From Amycolatopsis solani (GTDB lineage: Bacteria; Actinomycetota; Actinomycetes; Mycobacteriales; Pseudonocardiaceae): a stretch of 64,000 nt of DNA. The notes beneath the pieces are model-generated. The model saw only the letters and a list, made by a program, of their open reading frames with translations. It had not been told where the DNA came from and ran no database searches. The position numbers were made by a program, and so were the translations under genes. This document shows positions 15,999 to 23,969 of this stretch, in pieces. Positions within the stretch are counted from its first letter, which is position 1; every line of letters starts with the position of its first letter. The stretch lies in the NCBI RefSeq assembly GCF_033441515.1, contig NZ_JAWQJT010000001.1, forward strand, positions 1,488,001 through 1,552,000, read 5' to 3'.

Positions 15999-17066
15999 GT
16001 CGAGCACCGCGGAGCCGCGGTCGACGCAGATCCGCATCGACCCGCCGCCGGCCGTCGGCACCGCGCACGTCCCGCAGAAGCCCTGGCGGCACGAGTACGG
16101 CGTGCCCGGCCGCGCCGCCAGCAGGACGTCCAGCGCGCTGCGGTCGGCCGGCACGTCGAGCACCTGGCCTGACCTGCGCAGTGTCAGCCGGAAGGGCGCG
16201 CCGGCGACGACCGGCGGCGGCGCGAACCGCTCGAAGTGCACCGCGCCGCTGGTCAGCGCCAGATCCACGCGGACGCCGGTGAGCATCGGCACCGGGCCGC
16301 AGCAGTACACCGCGGCGCCGTCCGGCTTGCCCTCGAGGAGCTCGGCGCCCGAGGCCGGGATGCCGTACTCGGTGTCCGGCCGGATCCGGACGCGGTCGTC
16401 GCCGGCCAGCTCGTCCAGGAACGGCATCGACTCGCGGGTGCGGCCGGTGTAGACCAGCCGCCAGTCCGCGCCCGCCGCCGCGGCCGCGCGGACCATCGGC
16501 AGGATCGGCGTGATCCCGATGCCGCCCGCGATGAACCAGAACGGACCTTCGCCGACGAACGGGAACGCCGTCCGCGGGCCGCGCACGACCACCCGCGCCC
16601 CCGGTCGCAGGGCGTGGACCTCGGCCGACGCCGTGCCGATCCGCCGCACGGCGATGCGGTAATGATCCTTTTCGGACGGATCGCCGCAGAGGGAGTACTG
16701 CCGCACCAGCCCGGAGGGCAGCACGAGGTCGACGTGCGCGCCCGGCCGCCAGCCCGGCAACGCCGAGCCGTTCGCGAGCCGCAGGCTGACGACGTCTTCG
16801 GCTTCGGGGCGGACGGCCTCGACGACCAGCGGCAGGTCCCGGTCCACCGCGCGCACCGGCGGCCGCCGCTTCCCGCTGAACCCCGACAACCGGCGATAAG
16901 CGCCCACGACACCCACCAAAGTGGACAGCAGCAGGTCGGTCCGATCGCTCCCGTCGAGCCGGGCCGGCCGCCCGAGAGCGCCGCTTTCACGTGAAAGCTC
17001 CGCGCCCAGGTCGCCGCTTTCACGTGAAAGCTCCGCGTCGAGCCGGGCCGGCCGGCCGAGGGTCAC
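15993..17066 (-). CDS. PDR/VanB-family ferredoxin reductase (flavin, NAD and 2Fe-2S domains)
   Basis: The 357-residue electron-transfer protein has an FAD/FMN-binding barrel (RQYSLCGDP), an NAD domain (FIAGGIGITPILPMV) and a C-terminal plant-type 2Fe-2S domain with cysteines spaced CRQGFCGTC and a later RICVD. It should pass electrons from NAD(P)H to an oxygenase, most likely one of the two upstream operon members. The GTG at 17066 forms a GTGA overlap with the metal-dependent hydrolase gene. The first 35 residues are unusual: two family-A palindromes (16983-17031) are translated here as two AELSRESG repeats. Confidence 0.88.
   Translation of the reverse strand: MTLGRPARLDAELSRESGDLGAELSRESGALGRPARLDGSDRTDLLLSTLVGVVGAYRRLSGFSGKRRPPVRAVDRDLPLVVEAVRPEAEDVVSLRLANGSALPGWRPGAHVDLVLPSGLVRQYSLCGDPSEKDHYRIAVRRIGTASAEVHALRPGARVVVRGPRTAFPFVGEGPFWFIAGGIGITPILPMVRAAAAAGADWRLVYTGRTRESMPFLDELAGDDRVRIRPDTEYGIPASGAELLEGKPDGAAVYCCGPVPMLTGVRVDLALTSGAVHFERFAPPPVVAGAPFRLTLRRSGQVLDVPADRSALDVLLAARPGTPYSCRQGFCGTCAVPTAGGGSMRICVDRGSAVLDL
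16983..17031. repeat. Two family-A palindromes within the reductase N terminus
   Basis: Two copies of the perfect palindrome GCTTTCACGTGAAAGC (16983-16998 and 17016-17031) lie 33 bases apart. A longer version is found in the ABC permease gene at 38823-38848. Both copies here are translated in frame. Confidence 0.85.
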
Positions 17067-17920
17067 CCCGCGGCCCGGGCGGCCGGGGAGCTCGCCAGGT
17101 ACGCCACGGCCTGCTCGGTGTTCCCGGTCTCGGTCGGGTGGTAGTCCTTGCGGAAGTACGGCCGGATCTCGCGCAGCAGCTGACGCCCGGTCGGCAGCAA
17201 CCCCCGTTTCGCCGCCCGCCGGTAGCTCCGCAGGGTCGCGCGGCCGGGGCGCGTCGGGTCGTTGCGCATCAGGTACCGGGTGCCGCGCGAGAAGACCCAC
17301 GCCAGCACCGGCGTCACCGCCGCCATGCTGCGGACCCGGCGCGCGTACCGGCCGTCGAGGTGCATGAACAGGTCGAACGCGACCGACCGGTGCTCGACCT
17401 CCTCGGCGCCGTGCCAGCGCAGCAGGTCGAGCATCACGGGGTCGGCGCCGGCGTCCTCCAGCGGCGCGTCGAGCACCCACTGTCCGAGGAACGCGGTGTA
17501 GTGCTCGATCGCGGCGATGATCCCCAGCCGCTCGACCAGCCACTCCTCGGCCGCCGGCCCGGTCAGGTCGCGGTCGCCGAGCAGCTTCCGGAACAGCCAC
17601 TCCATCTGGGCGATGAACGGCCGCACCCGCACGCCCGCGGCTTCGAGGTGCGCCGCGGCGCCGTCGTGGGCTTCCGCGTGCACGGCCTCCTGGCCGATGA
17701 AGCCGAGGACGTCCGCCTTGAGCCGCTCGTCGCGGATCAGCGGGACCGCCTGCTTGAACACCTCGACGAACCAGCGCTCGCCCTCGGGCAGGGCCAGGTG
17801 CAGGACGTTGATGGTGTGCGTGACCTGCGGTTCGCCCGGGACCCAGTGCATCGGCAGCGCCGCCCAGTCGAACTTCACATCCCGGGCGTGCAGCACGAGC
17901 TGCTCGTCCGGCGAGGTCAT
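17063..17920 (-). CDS. Metal-dependent hydrolase / di-iron-like protein (COG3687 type)
   Basis: The 285-residue helical protein belongs to a predicted metal-dependent hydrolase family. Metal-ligand-like motifs are IGQEAVHAEAHD, IEHYTAFL and HGAEEVEHRSVAFD, whose Glu/His pattern resembles that of di-iron oxygenase helical bundles. It lies between a flavin monooxygenase and a 2Fe-2S reductase, overlapping both by four bases. A reductase partner suggests an oxidative rather than hydrolytic role, but that is inference. Confidence 0.82.
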   Translation of the reverse strand: MTSPDEQLVLHARDVKFDWAALPMHWVPGEPQVTHTINVLHLALPEGERWFVEVFKQAVPLIRDERLKADVLGFIGQEAVHAEAHDGAAAHLEAAGVRVRPFIAQMEWLFRKLLGDRDLTGPAAEEWLVERLGIIAAIEHYTAFLGQWVLDAPLEDAGADPVMLDLLRWHGAEEVEHRSVAFDLFMHLDGRYARRVRSMAAVTPVLAWVFSRGTRYLMRNDPTRPGRATLRSYRRAAKRGLLPTGRQLLREIRPYFRKDYHPTETGNTEQAVAYLASSPAARAAG

Positions 17921-19389
17921 GACGCGCGGCCGGACAGCTCGTAGTCCGCCGGGTCGACCTTGCGCGTCTCCAGCCAGTAGCGCCAGGTGAAGCCGGGCCA
18001 GATCGTCCGGTTGACGCCCTTGGCGTCGAGGTACCAGCTCTTGCAGCCGCCCTGCGTCCAGACGCCCTTGACCAGCTTGTCCTGGATCTCCTGCTGGAAC
18101 TTGTCCTGCACGCCCGGCCGCACGTCGAGCGCGGCGGCGTCGCGGGAGTCGGCGAGCTTGATGGCGTCGACGACGTACTTCGACTGCGACTCGATCATGA
18201 ACACGACCGAGTTGTGGCCCAGCGCGGTGTTCGGGCCGAGCAGGAAGAAGAGGTTCGGGAAGCCGGAGACGGTGATGCCCTTGTGCGTCCGCATCCCCTC
18301 GGCCGCCCACTCCTTGGCGAGGTCGCGGCCGTCGACGCCGGTGATGTCGAGGTACTCCAGCGCGTCGGTGACCTTGAAACCGGTGCCGTAGATGATCGCG
18401 TCGACCTCGTGCTCGACCCCGGCGGCGTCGACGATCGAGTGCGCCTTGACCTCCTTGACGCCGGTGGTGTTGACGTCGACGTTCGGCCGGTTCAGCGCCG
18501 GGTAGTAGTCGTTGGAGATCAGGACGCGCTTGCAGCCCATCGTGTAGTCCGGCGTGACCTTCTTGCGCAGCGCGGCGTCCTTGATGCCCTTCGCGATGTG
18601 CCGCTTCGCGATCAGTTCGCCGGCCTTCATGATCGCCGGGTGGCCGTTGAAGCCGACCGCGCGGACTTCGAGGAACCAGTACAGCGCGTTGCGGTAGGCC
18701 CGCTGGGTGCCGGGGACGCGCTTGAACAGCGTCTGCGCCCACGACGGCATCGCGTGGTCGGGCTTCGGCATGATCCACGGCGGCGTCCGCTGGAAGAGCG
18801 TCAGCTCGGCGACGTCCGGGGCGATCTTCGGGACGAACTGGACCGCGCTGGCGCCGGTGCCGACCACGGCGACCTTCTTGCCGCGCAGGTCGTATTCGTG
18901 GTTCCACTGCGCGGAGTGCCACGTCTGGCCCTTGAACTCCCCGATCCCGGGCAGCTCGGGGACCTGCGGGATGTGCAGGCCGCCGACGCCGGAGACGAGG
19001 AACTGCGCGACGAACTCGCGGCCGTCCTTCGTGGTCGCCGTCCAGCGGCGCTCGCCTTCGTCCCAGTGGGCTCCGGTGAGCTCGACGCCGAACCGGATCT
19101 TTTCGCGCAGCCGGTACTTGTCCGCGACGCCCTTGAGGTACTCGAAGATCTCCGGCTGCGGCGAGAACGACCGCGACCAGTCCGGGTTCTGCTCGTACGA
19201 GAACGAGTACATGTGCGACTGCACGTCGCACGCGCACCCGGGGTAGGAGTTGTCGCGCCAGGTACCACCCACCTCGGTGGCCTTCTCCAGGATCACGTAG
19301 TCCCGGATGCCGGCCTTTTCGAGCTGGATCGCCTGGCCGAGACCGGAAAACCCGGTCCCCACGATCACGACCTTGAACCGCTCGGTCAT
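17917..19389 (-). CDS. Flavin-containing / Baeyer-Villiger-type monooxygenase
   Basis: The 490-residue protein uses FAD and NADPH to oxygenate a ketone or other lipophilic substrate. The FAD motif GTGFSGLGQ is at the N terminus, the fingerprint FKGQTWHSAQW matches FxGxxxHxxxW of Baeyer-Villiger enzymes near residue 150, and the NADPH motif GTGASAVQ follows near 175. It is the first gene of a three-gene operon. The segment upstream has a palindromic site shared with the SDR-PPOX operon. Confidence 0.9.
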   Translation of the reverse strand: MTERFKVVIVGTGFSGLGQAIQLEKAGIRDYVILEKATEVGGTWRDNSYPGCACDVQSHMYSFSYEQNPDWSRSFSPQPEIFEYLKGVADKYRLREKIRFGVELTGAHWDEGERRWTATTKDGREFVAQFLVSGVGGLHIPQVPELPGIGEFKGQTWHSAQWNHEYDLRGKKVAVVGTGASAVQFVPKIAPDVAELTLFQRTPPWIMPKPDHAMPSWAQTLFKRVPGTQRAYRNALYWFLEVRAVGFNGHPAIMKAGELIAKRHIAKGIKDAALRKKVTPDYTMGCKRVLISNDYYPALNRPNVDVNTTGVKEVKAHSIVDAAGVEHEVDAIIYGTGFKVTDALEYLDITGVDGRDLAKEWAAEGMRTHKGITVSGFPNLFFLLGPNTALGHNSVVFMIESQSKYVVDAIKLADSRDAAALDVRPGVQDKFQQEIQDKLVKGVWTQGGCKSWYLDAKGVNRTIWPGFTWRYWLETRKVDPADYELSGRAS

Positions 19390-19429
19390 CTGTCGGCCTC
19401 CGCTGCTTCGAGGATGCTGCCCAGATGAC

Positions 19430-19453
19430 GTTACCTCAAGTAACAGTTACTTG
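19430..19453. promoter_or_regulatory. Candidate TetR-type operator upstream of the monooxygenase operon
   Basis: GTTACCTCAAGTAAC (19430-19444) overlaps the near-perfect palindrome CAAGTAACAGTTACTTG (19437-19453). The core TTACC-NN-AAGTAA also occurs upstream of the SDR gene (20900-20912), so one unlinked regulator may control both operons. Confidence 0.55.
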
Positions 19454-19470
19454 GAAGTACTCCCTACTGG

Positions 19471-19944
19471 TTAGTACGTCCCGCCGAGCTTGCCGTGGTT
19501 CCAGCTGGCGACCTTCGTCGGCCGGAAGATCAGCCCGACGCGCTTGGGGGCCTGACCTGCGATGAAGGCCCGCAGCTCGTCGGGCACCGGGTCGCCCGGC
19601 TTGGCGCCCGCGTACCGCTGCATCAGCTCGATCCCCATCCGGGTGACTTCCGCGGTGTCCTCGACGATCTCGACGTCGGCCTCGAAGGAGACGCCGCGGA
19701 GCTTCTCGTAGCTGTCGCCGTCCTCGACGAGGACGGTCGCTTCGGGCCGCCGCCGGAGGTTCTTCGCCTTCTGCGACGTGCCGTACGTCCAGGTCGCGAC
19801 GCCGTCTTCGTGCGGGAAGTACCAGAGCGGCGCGAGGTGCGGCCGCCCGTTCGGGCCGACGCTGGCGACGTTGATGACCTTCTGGTCCGCGAGGTACTCG
19901 CGGACCTCGTCCTCGGTCATCCGGATCTGGTCGCGACGCGACAT
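19471..19944 (-). CDS. PPOX-class F420-dependent oxidoreductase
   Basis: The 157-residue split-barrel protein carries the family elements NVASVGPNGRPHLAPLWYF and SQKAKNLRRRPEATVLVEDG. Enzymes of this type use F420 or flavin to reduce small molecules. It starts two bases after the SDR gene upstream and is surely co-transcribed with it. The substrate is unknown. It is distinct from the other PPOX protein at 10626-11051. Confidence 0.86.
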   Translation of the reverse strand: MSRRDQIRMTEDEVREYLADQKVINVASVGPNGRPHLAPLWYFPHEDGVATWTYGTSQKAKNLRRRPEATVLVEDGDSYEKLRGVSFEADVEIVEDTAEVTRMGIELMQRYAGAKPGDPVPDELRAFIAGQAPKRVGLIFRPTKVASWNHGKLGGTY

Positions 19945-19946
19945 GT

Positions 19947-20858
19947 TCACCCCTTGGTGGCAGCCCGGCCGCCGTGGCCGGTGACCGCCGACTCGAACGC
20001 GCCGCGCGCCTCGATGTCGGCCAGCGCGGCCTTGTCCGCCGACGGTACCCGGCTGCGGGAGCCGATTTCGATGATCGGCGGCAGGAACGCGCGGAACAGC
20101 TTGAGCCCGCCGACCCAGCGCGGCACGTGGATGGTCCGGGCGCGCTTGAGGATGCCCGCTTCGAGGTCGTCCAGCGCGGTGTCGAGCGGGTAGGTCTTGC
20201 CGATCAGGCCCGGCATCGACGCGCGGAGCTTGCCGAACACGGGGTGCGCGTCGGCGCTCTCGACCAGGTCGGTGCGGATCCACGTCGGGTGCGCGACGCC
20301 GACCTTGACGCCCAGGTGGGCGACCTCGGCGCGGAGGCTGTTCGAGAACGCCTCGACGCCGGCTTTGGCGGCGGAGTAGTTGGCCATGCCCGGCGCGTGC
20401 GTGATCGCGGCGAGGCTCGAGATGGCGAGCAGGTAGCCCTTGCGCTCGATGACGTGCGGGAGCGTGACGCGGAACGTCCGCCAGACGCCGAGCAGGTCGA
20501 CCTCGATCACCTTCTCGAACGCGGCCTTGTCGACCGAGCGGACGAAGCCCGCGGTCGCGATGCCGGCGTTGGCGATGACGATGTCGATGCCGCCGAAGTG
20601 CTCGACCACGCCGGCGGTCGCCTTTTCGAGGGCGTCCCAGCTGGTGACGTCGGCTTCCCACGCGTGCGCGTTCGGCCCGATCCGGTCGGCGACCTTCTTC
20701 TGCTCTTCGGCTTCGAGGCCGACGAGGGCGACCTTCGCGCCGCGCGCGGCGAGCCGTTCGGCCAGCCCGGCGCCGATGCCGCGGGCCGCGCCGGTGATCA
20801 GCACGACCTTCCCGTCGACCTTCTTGGTGCCGCTCAGCAGCGAAAACGGGTTGGCCAC
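19947..20858 (-). CDS. SDR-family oxidoreductase
   Basis: The 303-residue short-chain dehydrogenase has the cofactor motif ITGAARGIGAGL, NAGIA, a catalytic serine in ISSLAA and the YSAAK motif. The C-terminal part is longer than in minimal SDRs, as in mycobacterial SDRs acting on lipids or alcohols. The GTG start is well supported by AGGAGG six bases upstream. It forms an operon with the PPOX gene and its promoter carries a candidate operator shared with the monooxygenase operon. Confidence 0.88.
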   Translation of the reverse strand: MANPFSLLSGTKKVDGKVVLITGAARGIGAGLAERLAARGAKVALVGLEAEEQKKVADRIGPNAHAWEADVTSWDALEKATAGVVEHFGGIDIVIANAGIATAGFVRSVDKAAFEKVIEVDLLGVWRTFRVTLPHVIERKGYLLAISSLAAITHAPGMANYSAAKAGVEAFSNSLRAEVAHLGVKVGVAHPTWIRTDLVESADAHPVFGKLRASMPGLIGKTYPLDTALDDLEAGILKRARTIHVPRWVGGLKLFRAFLPPIIEIGSRSRVPSADKAALADIEARGAFESAVTGHGGRAATKG

Positions 20859-20898
20859 GGTGCCCTCCTAGATGTCACTTGAGGGCACCGTACCTCAA

Positions 20899-20913
20899 CT
20901 TACCCAAAGTAAG
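20899..20913. promoter_or_regulatory. Candidate TetR-type operator upstream of the SDR-PPOX operon
   Basis: CTTACCCAAAGTAAG has perfect 5-bp arms and differs from the monooxygenase-operon site at its flanks and at two central bases only. Further half sites (TACCTCAA before, TACCCAAGAGTA after) flank it. Confidence 0.5.
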
Positions 20914-20930
20914 CTACCCAAGAGTAGGCG

Positions 20931-20951
20931 GCACTTTCCCTACGAAAGTGA
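20931..20951. repeat. Family-B palindrome overlapping the aldo/keto reductase stop codon
   Basis: GCACTTTC-CCTAC-GAAAGTG is the reverse-orientation copy of the element at 3244 and 23934. On the minus strand it contains the TAG stop of the aldo/keto reductase, whose last residues (SLS) are coded by the repeat. It could also serve as its terminator. Confidence 0.8.
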
Positions 20952-21842
20952 CGCTACTTCTTCTGGAGTCAGGTCGAGGGTGACCGACGCGATCAGGTCC
21001 GTCAGCTGCTCGGGGGTGCGGGCGCTGGCGATCGGGGCGGCGACCGTCGGCTGCTGCCGCAGCCAGGCCAGCGCGACCGTGGCGACCGAGACGTCGTGCG
21101 CCTTCGCGACCTCGTCCAGCTTGGCCAGGACGCGCTCGCCGCCGTTGTCCAAATAGGACACCGCGCGGGCGGCGCGCGGGCTGTCGGTGACGTCGTCCTT
21201 CGTGCGGTACTTGCCGGTCAGGAAGCCCTTCGCGAGGGAGAAGTACGGCAGCGTGGCCAGGCCTTCGCGCTGGACGAGCGGGGCGAGGTCGCGCTCGTAG
21301 TCCCGCTCGACGAGGTTGTAGTGCGGCTGCAGCACGGCGTACCGGGCCAGGCTGTTGGTGTCCGAAATGGACAGTGCTGCGGCGAGCCGTTCGGCGGTGT
21401 AGTTGGACGCGCCGAGGTAGCGGACCTTGCCCACGCGGACCAGCGCGTCGAAGGCGGACAGCGTCTCCTCGAGCGGGGTGTCCGGGTCGTCGACGTGGGC
21501 GTAGTACAGGTCGATGCGGTCGGTCTTGAGGCGGCGCAGCGAGTCCTCGGCCGCGGCCTGGATGTTCTTCGCGGACAGGCCGGGGCGGCGCTCCCACATG
21601 CCGACCTTGGTCGCGACGACGACGTCGTCCCGGTTGCCGCGCGCGGCGAGCCAGTCGCCGAGGATCTCCTCGGATCCGCCGCCCCCGCCGTAGAGGTCGG
21701 CGGAGTCCACGAAGTTGCCGCCGGCGGCGGCGTAGGCGTCGAGGACGGCGAAGGACTGCGCCTCGTCCGCGGTCCAGCCGAAGACGTTGCCGCCGAGGTT
21801 GAGCCCGTACACGTCGAGGTCGGTGTTTCCCAGCTTGGTCAT
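20940..21842 (-). CDS. Aldo/keto reductase
   Basis: The 300-residue NADPH-dependent reductase has a TIM-barrel fold with the catalytic residues in DSADLYGGG (Asp, Tyr), VVATKVG (Lys) and YYAHVDDP (His). The cofactor region near the end reads APIASARTPEQL. It resembles the general stress/AKR11-12 type; the substrate is unknown. The last three residues and stop lie inside a family-B palindrome. Confidence 0.9.
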   Translation of the reverse strand: MTKLGNTDLDVYGLNLGGNVFGWTADEAQSFAVLDAYAAAGGNFVDSADLYGGGGGSEEILGDWLAARGNRDDVVVATKVGMWERRPGLSAKNIQAAAEDSLRRLKTDRIDLYYAHVDDPDTPLEETLSAFDALVRVGKVRYLGASNYTAERLAAALSISDTNSLARYAVLQPHYNLVERDYERDLAPLVQREGLATLPYFSLAKGFLTGKYRTKDDVTDSPRAARAVSYLDNGGERVLAKLDEVAKAHDVSVATVALAWLRQQPTVAAPIASARTPEQLTDLIASVTLDLTPEEVASLS

Positions 21843-21904
21843 GCCCTCGACGTTAGTTCGCGGATCCGGGAGGAAAATCGCCGTCCCACGCGTTGGGGTG
21901 TTCC

Positions 21905-22726
21905 ATGGCTATCGAACTGGGCAAGATCGGTATCTGGCGGCACTACGCGCAGGTCGACGCGAGCTTCGCGGCTGAGGCGGAGAAGCTCGGTTACAGCGCG
22001 ATCTGGCTGGGCGGCTCACCCGGTGGTGACCTCGCCTACGTGGACGACCTGCTGGCGGCGACGGACTCGCTGGTCGTCGCGACCGGCATCGTGAACATCT
22101 GGCAGGACGAGCCCGCGGACATCGCGAAGGCGTACGAGCGGATCACCGGGAAGTACCCGGACCGGTTCCTGCTCGGCGTCGGCGCGGGGCACCGCGAGGC
22201 GACGAAGGAGTACAAGAAGCCCTACGCGGCGCTGGTCGACTACCTCGACGGTCTCGACGCGGCGGGCGTCCCGGTTTCCGGCCGGGCGTTGGCCGCGCTC
22301 GGCCCGAAGGTCGTCAAGCTGTCCGCCGACCGCACGGCCGGCGCGCACCCCTACCTGGTGACGCCGGAGCACACCCGCGACGCCCGGGAGATCCTCGGCG
22401 CGGGCAAGCTGCTGGCCCCGGAGCACAAGGTCGTCGTCGAGACCGACACCGAGAAGGCCCGCGCGATCGGCCGCAAGACCGTGAAGTTCTACCTCGGACT
22501 GTCGAACTACACCGCCAACCTGCGGAAACTCGGTTTCACGGACGAGGATCTCGCGGGCGAGGGCAGTGACCGCCTGGTCGACGCGCTCGTGCTCCACGGC
22601 GACGCCGAGACGGTGGCGCGAGGCCTGTCGGCCCACCTCGAGGCGGGTGCGGACCACGTGAACGTCCAGGTGCTCAACGAGGACCCGTGGCCCGCCTACC
22701 GCGCGCTGGCGTCCGAGCTGCTGTGA
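21905..22726 (+). CDS. LLM-class F420-dependent oxidoreductase
   Basis: The 273-residue protein has the luciferase-like TIM-barrel pattern of actinobacterial F420-dependent enzymes (SAIWLGGSPGGDLAYV near the start, FLLGVGAGHREATKEY, LGPKVVKLSADRTAGAHPYLV, and GADHVNVQVL at the end). It should use F420 for hydride transfer. It diverges from the aldo/keto reductase gene. The ATG at 21905 is preferred to 21893 because the barrel begins at once. Confidence 0.86.
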   Translation: MAIELGKIGIWRHYAQVDASFAAEAEKLGYSAIWLGGSPGGDLAYVDDLLAATDSLVVATGIVNIWQDEPADIAKAYERITGKYPDRFLLGVGAGHREATKEYKKPYAALVDYLDGLDAAGVPVSGRALAALGPKVVKLSADRTAGAHPYLVTPEHTRDAREILGAGKLLAPEHKVVVETDTEKARAIGRKTVKFYLGLSNYTANLRKLGFTDEDLAGEGSDRLVDALVLHGDAETVARGLSAHLEAGADHVNVQVLNEDPWPAYRALASELL

Positions 22727-22730
22727 TCTC

Positions 22731-22763
22731 CGTCCGGCCGCCGGCGTGCCCGGCGGCCGGACG
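22731..22763 (+). terminator. Strong hairpin after the LLM gene
   Basis: A perfect 14-bp GC-rich stem (CGTCCGGCCGCCGG and its complement) with a 5-base loop begins four bases after the LLM stop and separates it from fba. Confidence 0.8.
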
Positions 22764-22879
22764 CATTCCTTCTGAACCGATTCCACGTGCGGAAAAGTTT
22801 CTGCGCGGGGACCGGTGTGCGACGGCGGTACACCTCGTACGATGCGGTCGGGACCCATCCCTGCCAAGGAGGAATACCG

Positions 22880-23911
22880 ATGCCCATCGCGACCCCCGAG
22901 GTCTACGCGGAGATGCTCGACCGGGCGAAGGCGAACGAGTTCGCCTACCCGGCCATCAACGTGACCTCGTCCGAGACCGTGAACGCCGCCATCCGCGGGT
23001 TCGCCGAGGCGGAGAGCGACGGGATCATCCAGTTCTCCACCGGCGGCGCCGAGTTCGCCTCCGGCCAGAAGGTCAAGGACATGGTCGTCGGCGCCACCGC
23101 GCTGGCCGAGTTCGCGCAGGTCGTGGCCGCGAAGTACGACGTGAACGTCGCGCTGCACACCGACCACTGCCCCAAGGACAAGCTCGACGGCTTCGTCCGC
23201 CCGCTCATCGACATCTCCACCGAGCGCGTCAAGAACGGCCAGAACCCGCTGTTCCAGTCCCACATGTGGGACGGCTCCGCCATCGACCTCGACGAAAACC
23301 TCGAGATCGCCGCGGAACTGCTCGCCAAGACCGCCGCCGCGCACATCATCCTCGAAGTCGAGATCGGCGTCGTCGGCGGCGAAGAAGACGGCGTCGAAGC
23401 CGAAATCAACGAAAAGCTCTACACCGCCGAAGGCGACTTCCTCAAGACCATCGACGCCCTCGGCGCCGGCGAGAAGGGCCGATACCTGCTCGCGGCCACC
23501 TTCGGCAACGTCCACGGCGTGTACAAGCCCGGCAACGTCAAGCTCCGCCCCGACGTCCTCAAGGGCGGCCAGGAAGCCGCGGCCAAGAAGCTCGGCCTCG
23601 ACCCCGGCGCCAAGCCCTTCGAGCTGGTCTTCCACGGCGGCTCCGGCTCGCTGCCGGAGGAGATCCGCGAGGCGGTGTCCTACGGCGTGGTGAAGATGAA
23701 CGTCGACACCGACACCCAGTACGCCTTCACCCGCCCGATCGTGGACCACTTCTTCAAGAACTACGACGGCGTCCTGAAGATCGACGGCGAGGTCGGCAAC
23801 AAGAAGGTCTACGACCCGCGCTCGTACCTGAAGGCGGCCGAGGCCGGGATGGCTCAGCGCGTGGTGGAAGCCTGCCAGGCCCTCGGGTCGGCGGGGACGA
23901 AGCTCAAGTAA
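22880..23911 (+). CDS. fba: Class II fructose-bisphosphate aldolase
   Basis: This 343-residue zinc enzyme cleaves fructose 1,6-bisphosphate in glycolysis and forms it in gluconeogenesis. Landmarks are the metal and substrate region VALHTDHCPKDKLDG, the acidic segment EVEIGVVGGEEDGV, HGVYKPGNVKL and the phosphate-binding FHGGSGS. The ATG at 22880 has a near-perfect AAGGAGG upstream. It is followed by a strong palindromic terminator. It is an essential housekeeping gene in most actinobacteria. Confidence 0.97.
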   Translation: MPIATPEVYAEMLDRAKANEFAYPAINVTSSETVNAAIRGFAEAESDGIIQFSTGGAEFASGQKVKDMVVGATALAEFAQVVAAKYDVNVALHTDHCPKDKLDGFVRPLIDISTERVKNGQNPLFQSHMWDGSAIDLDENLEIAAELLAKTAAAHIILEVEIGVVGGEEDGVEAEINEKLYTAEGDFLKTIDALGAGEKGRYLLAATFGNVHGVYKPGNVKLRPDVLKGGQEAAAKKLGLDPGAKPFELVFHGGSGSLPEEIREAVSYGVVKMNVDTDTQYAFTRPIVDHFFKNYDGVLKIDGEVGNKKVYDPRSYLKAAEAGMAQRVVEACQALGSAGTKLK

Positions 23912-23926
23912 GTCGTTTCGCGCGAG

Positions 23927-23959
23927 GGGGCGGCACTTTCATAGGGAAAGTGCCGCCCC
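23927..23959. terminator. Family-B palindrome acting as terminator after fba
   Basis: A perfect 14-bp stem (GGGGCGGCACTTTC / GAAAGTGCCGCCCC) around the loop ATAGG. Its core is the same element found inside the PfkB gene (3244) and at the aldo/keto reductase stop (20931). It separates convergent fba and a membrane protein gene. Confidence 0.88.
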
Positions 23960-23969
23960 TTCGCCGTGT

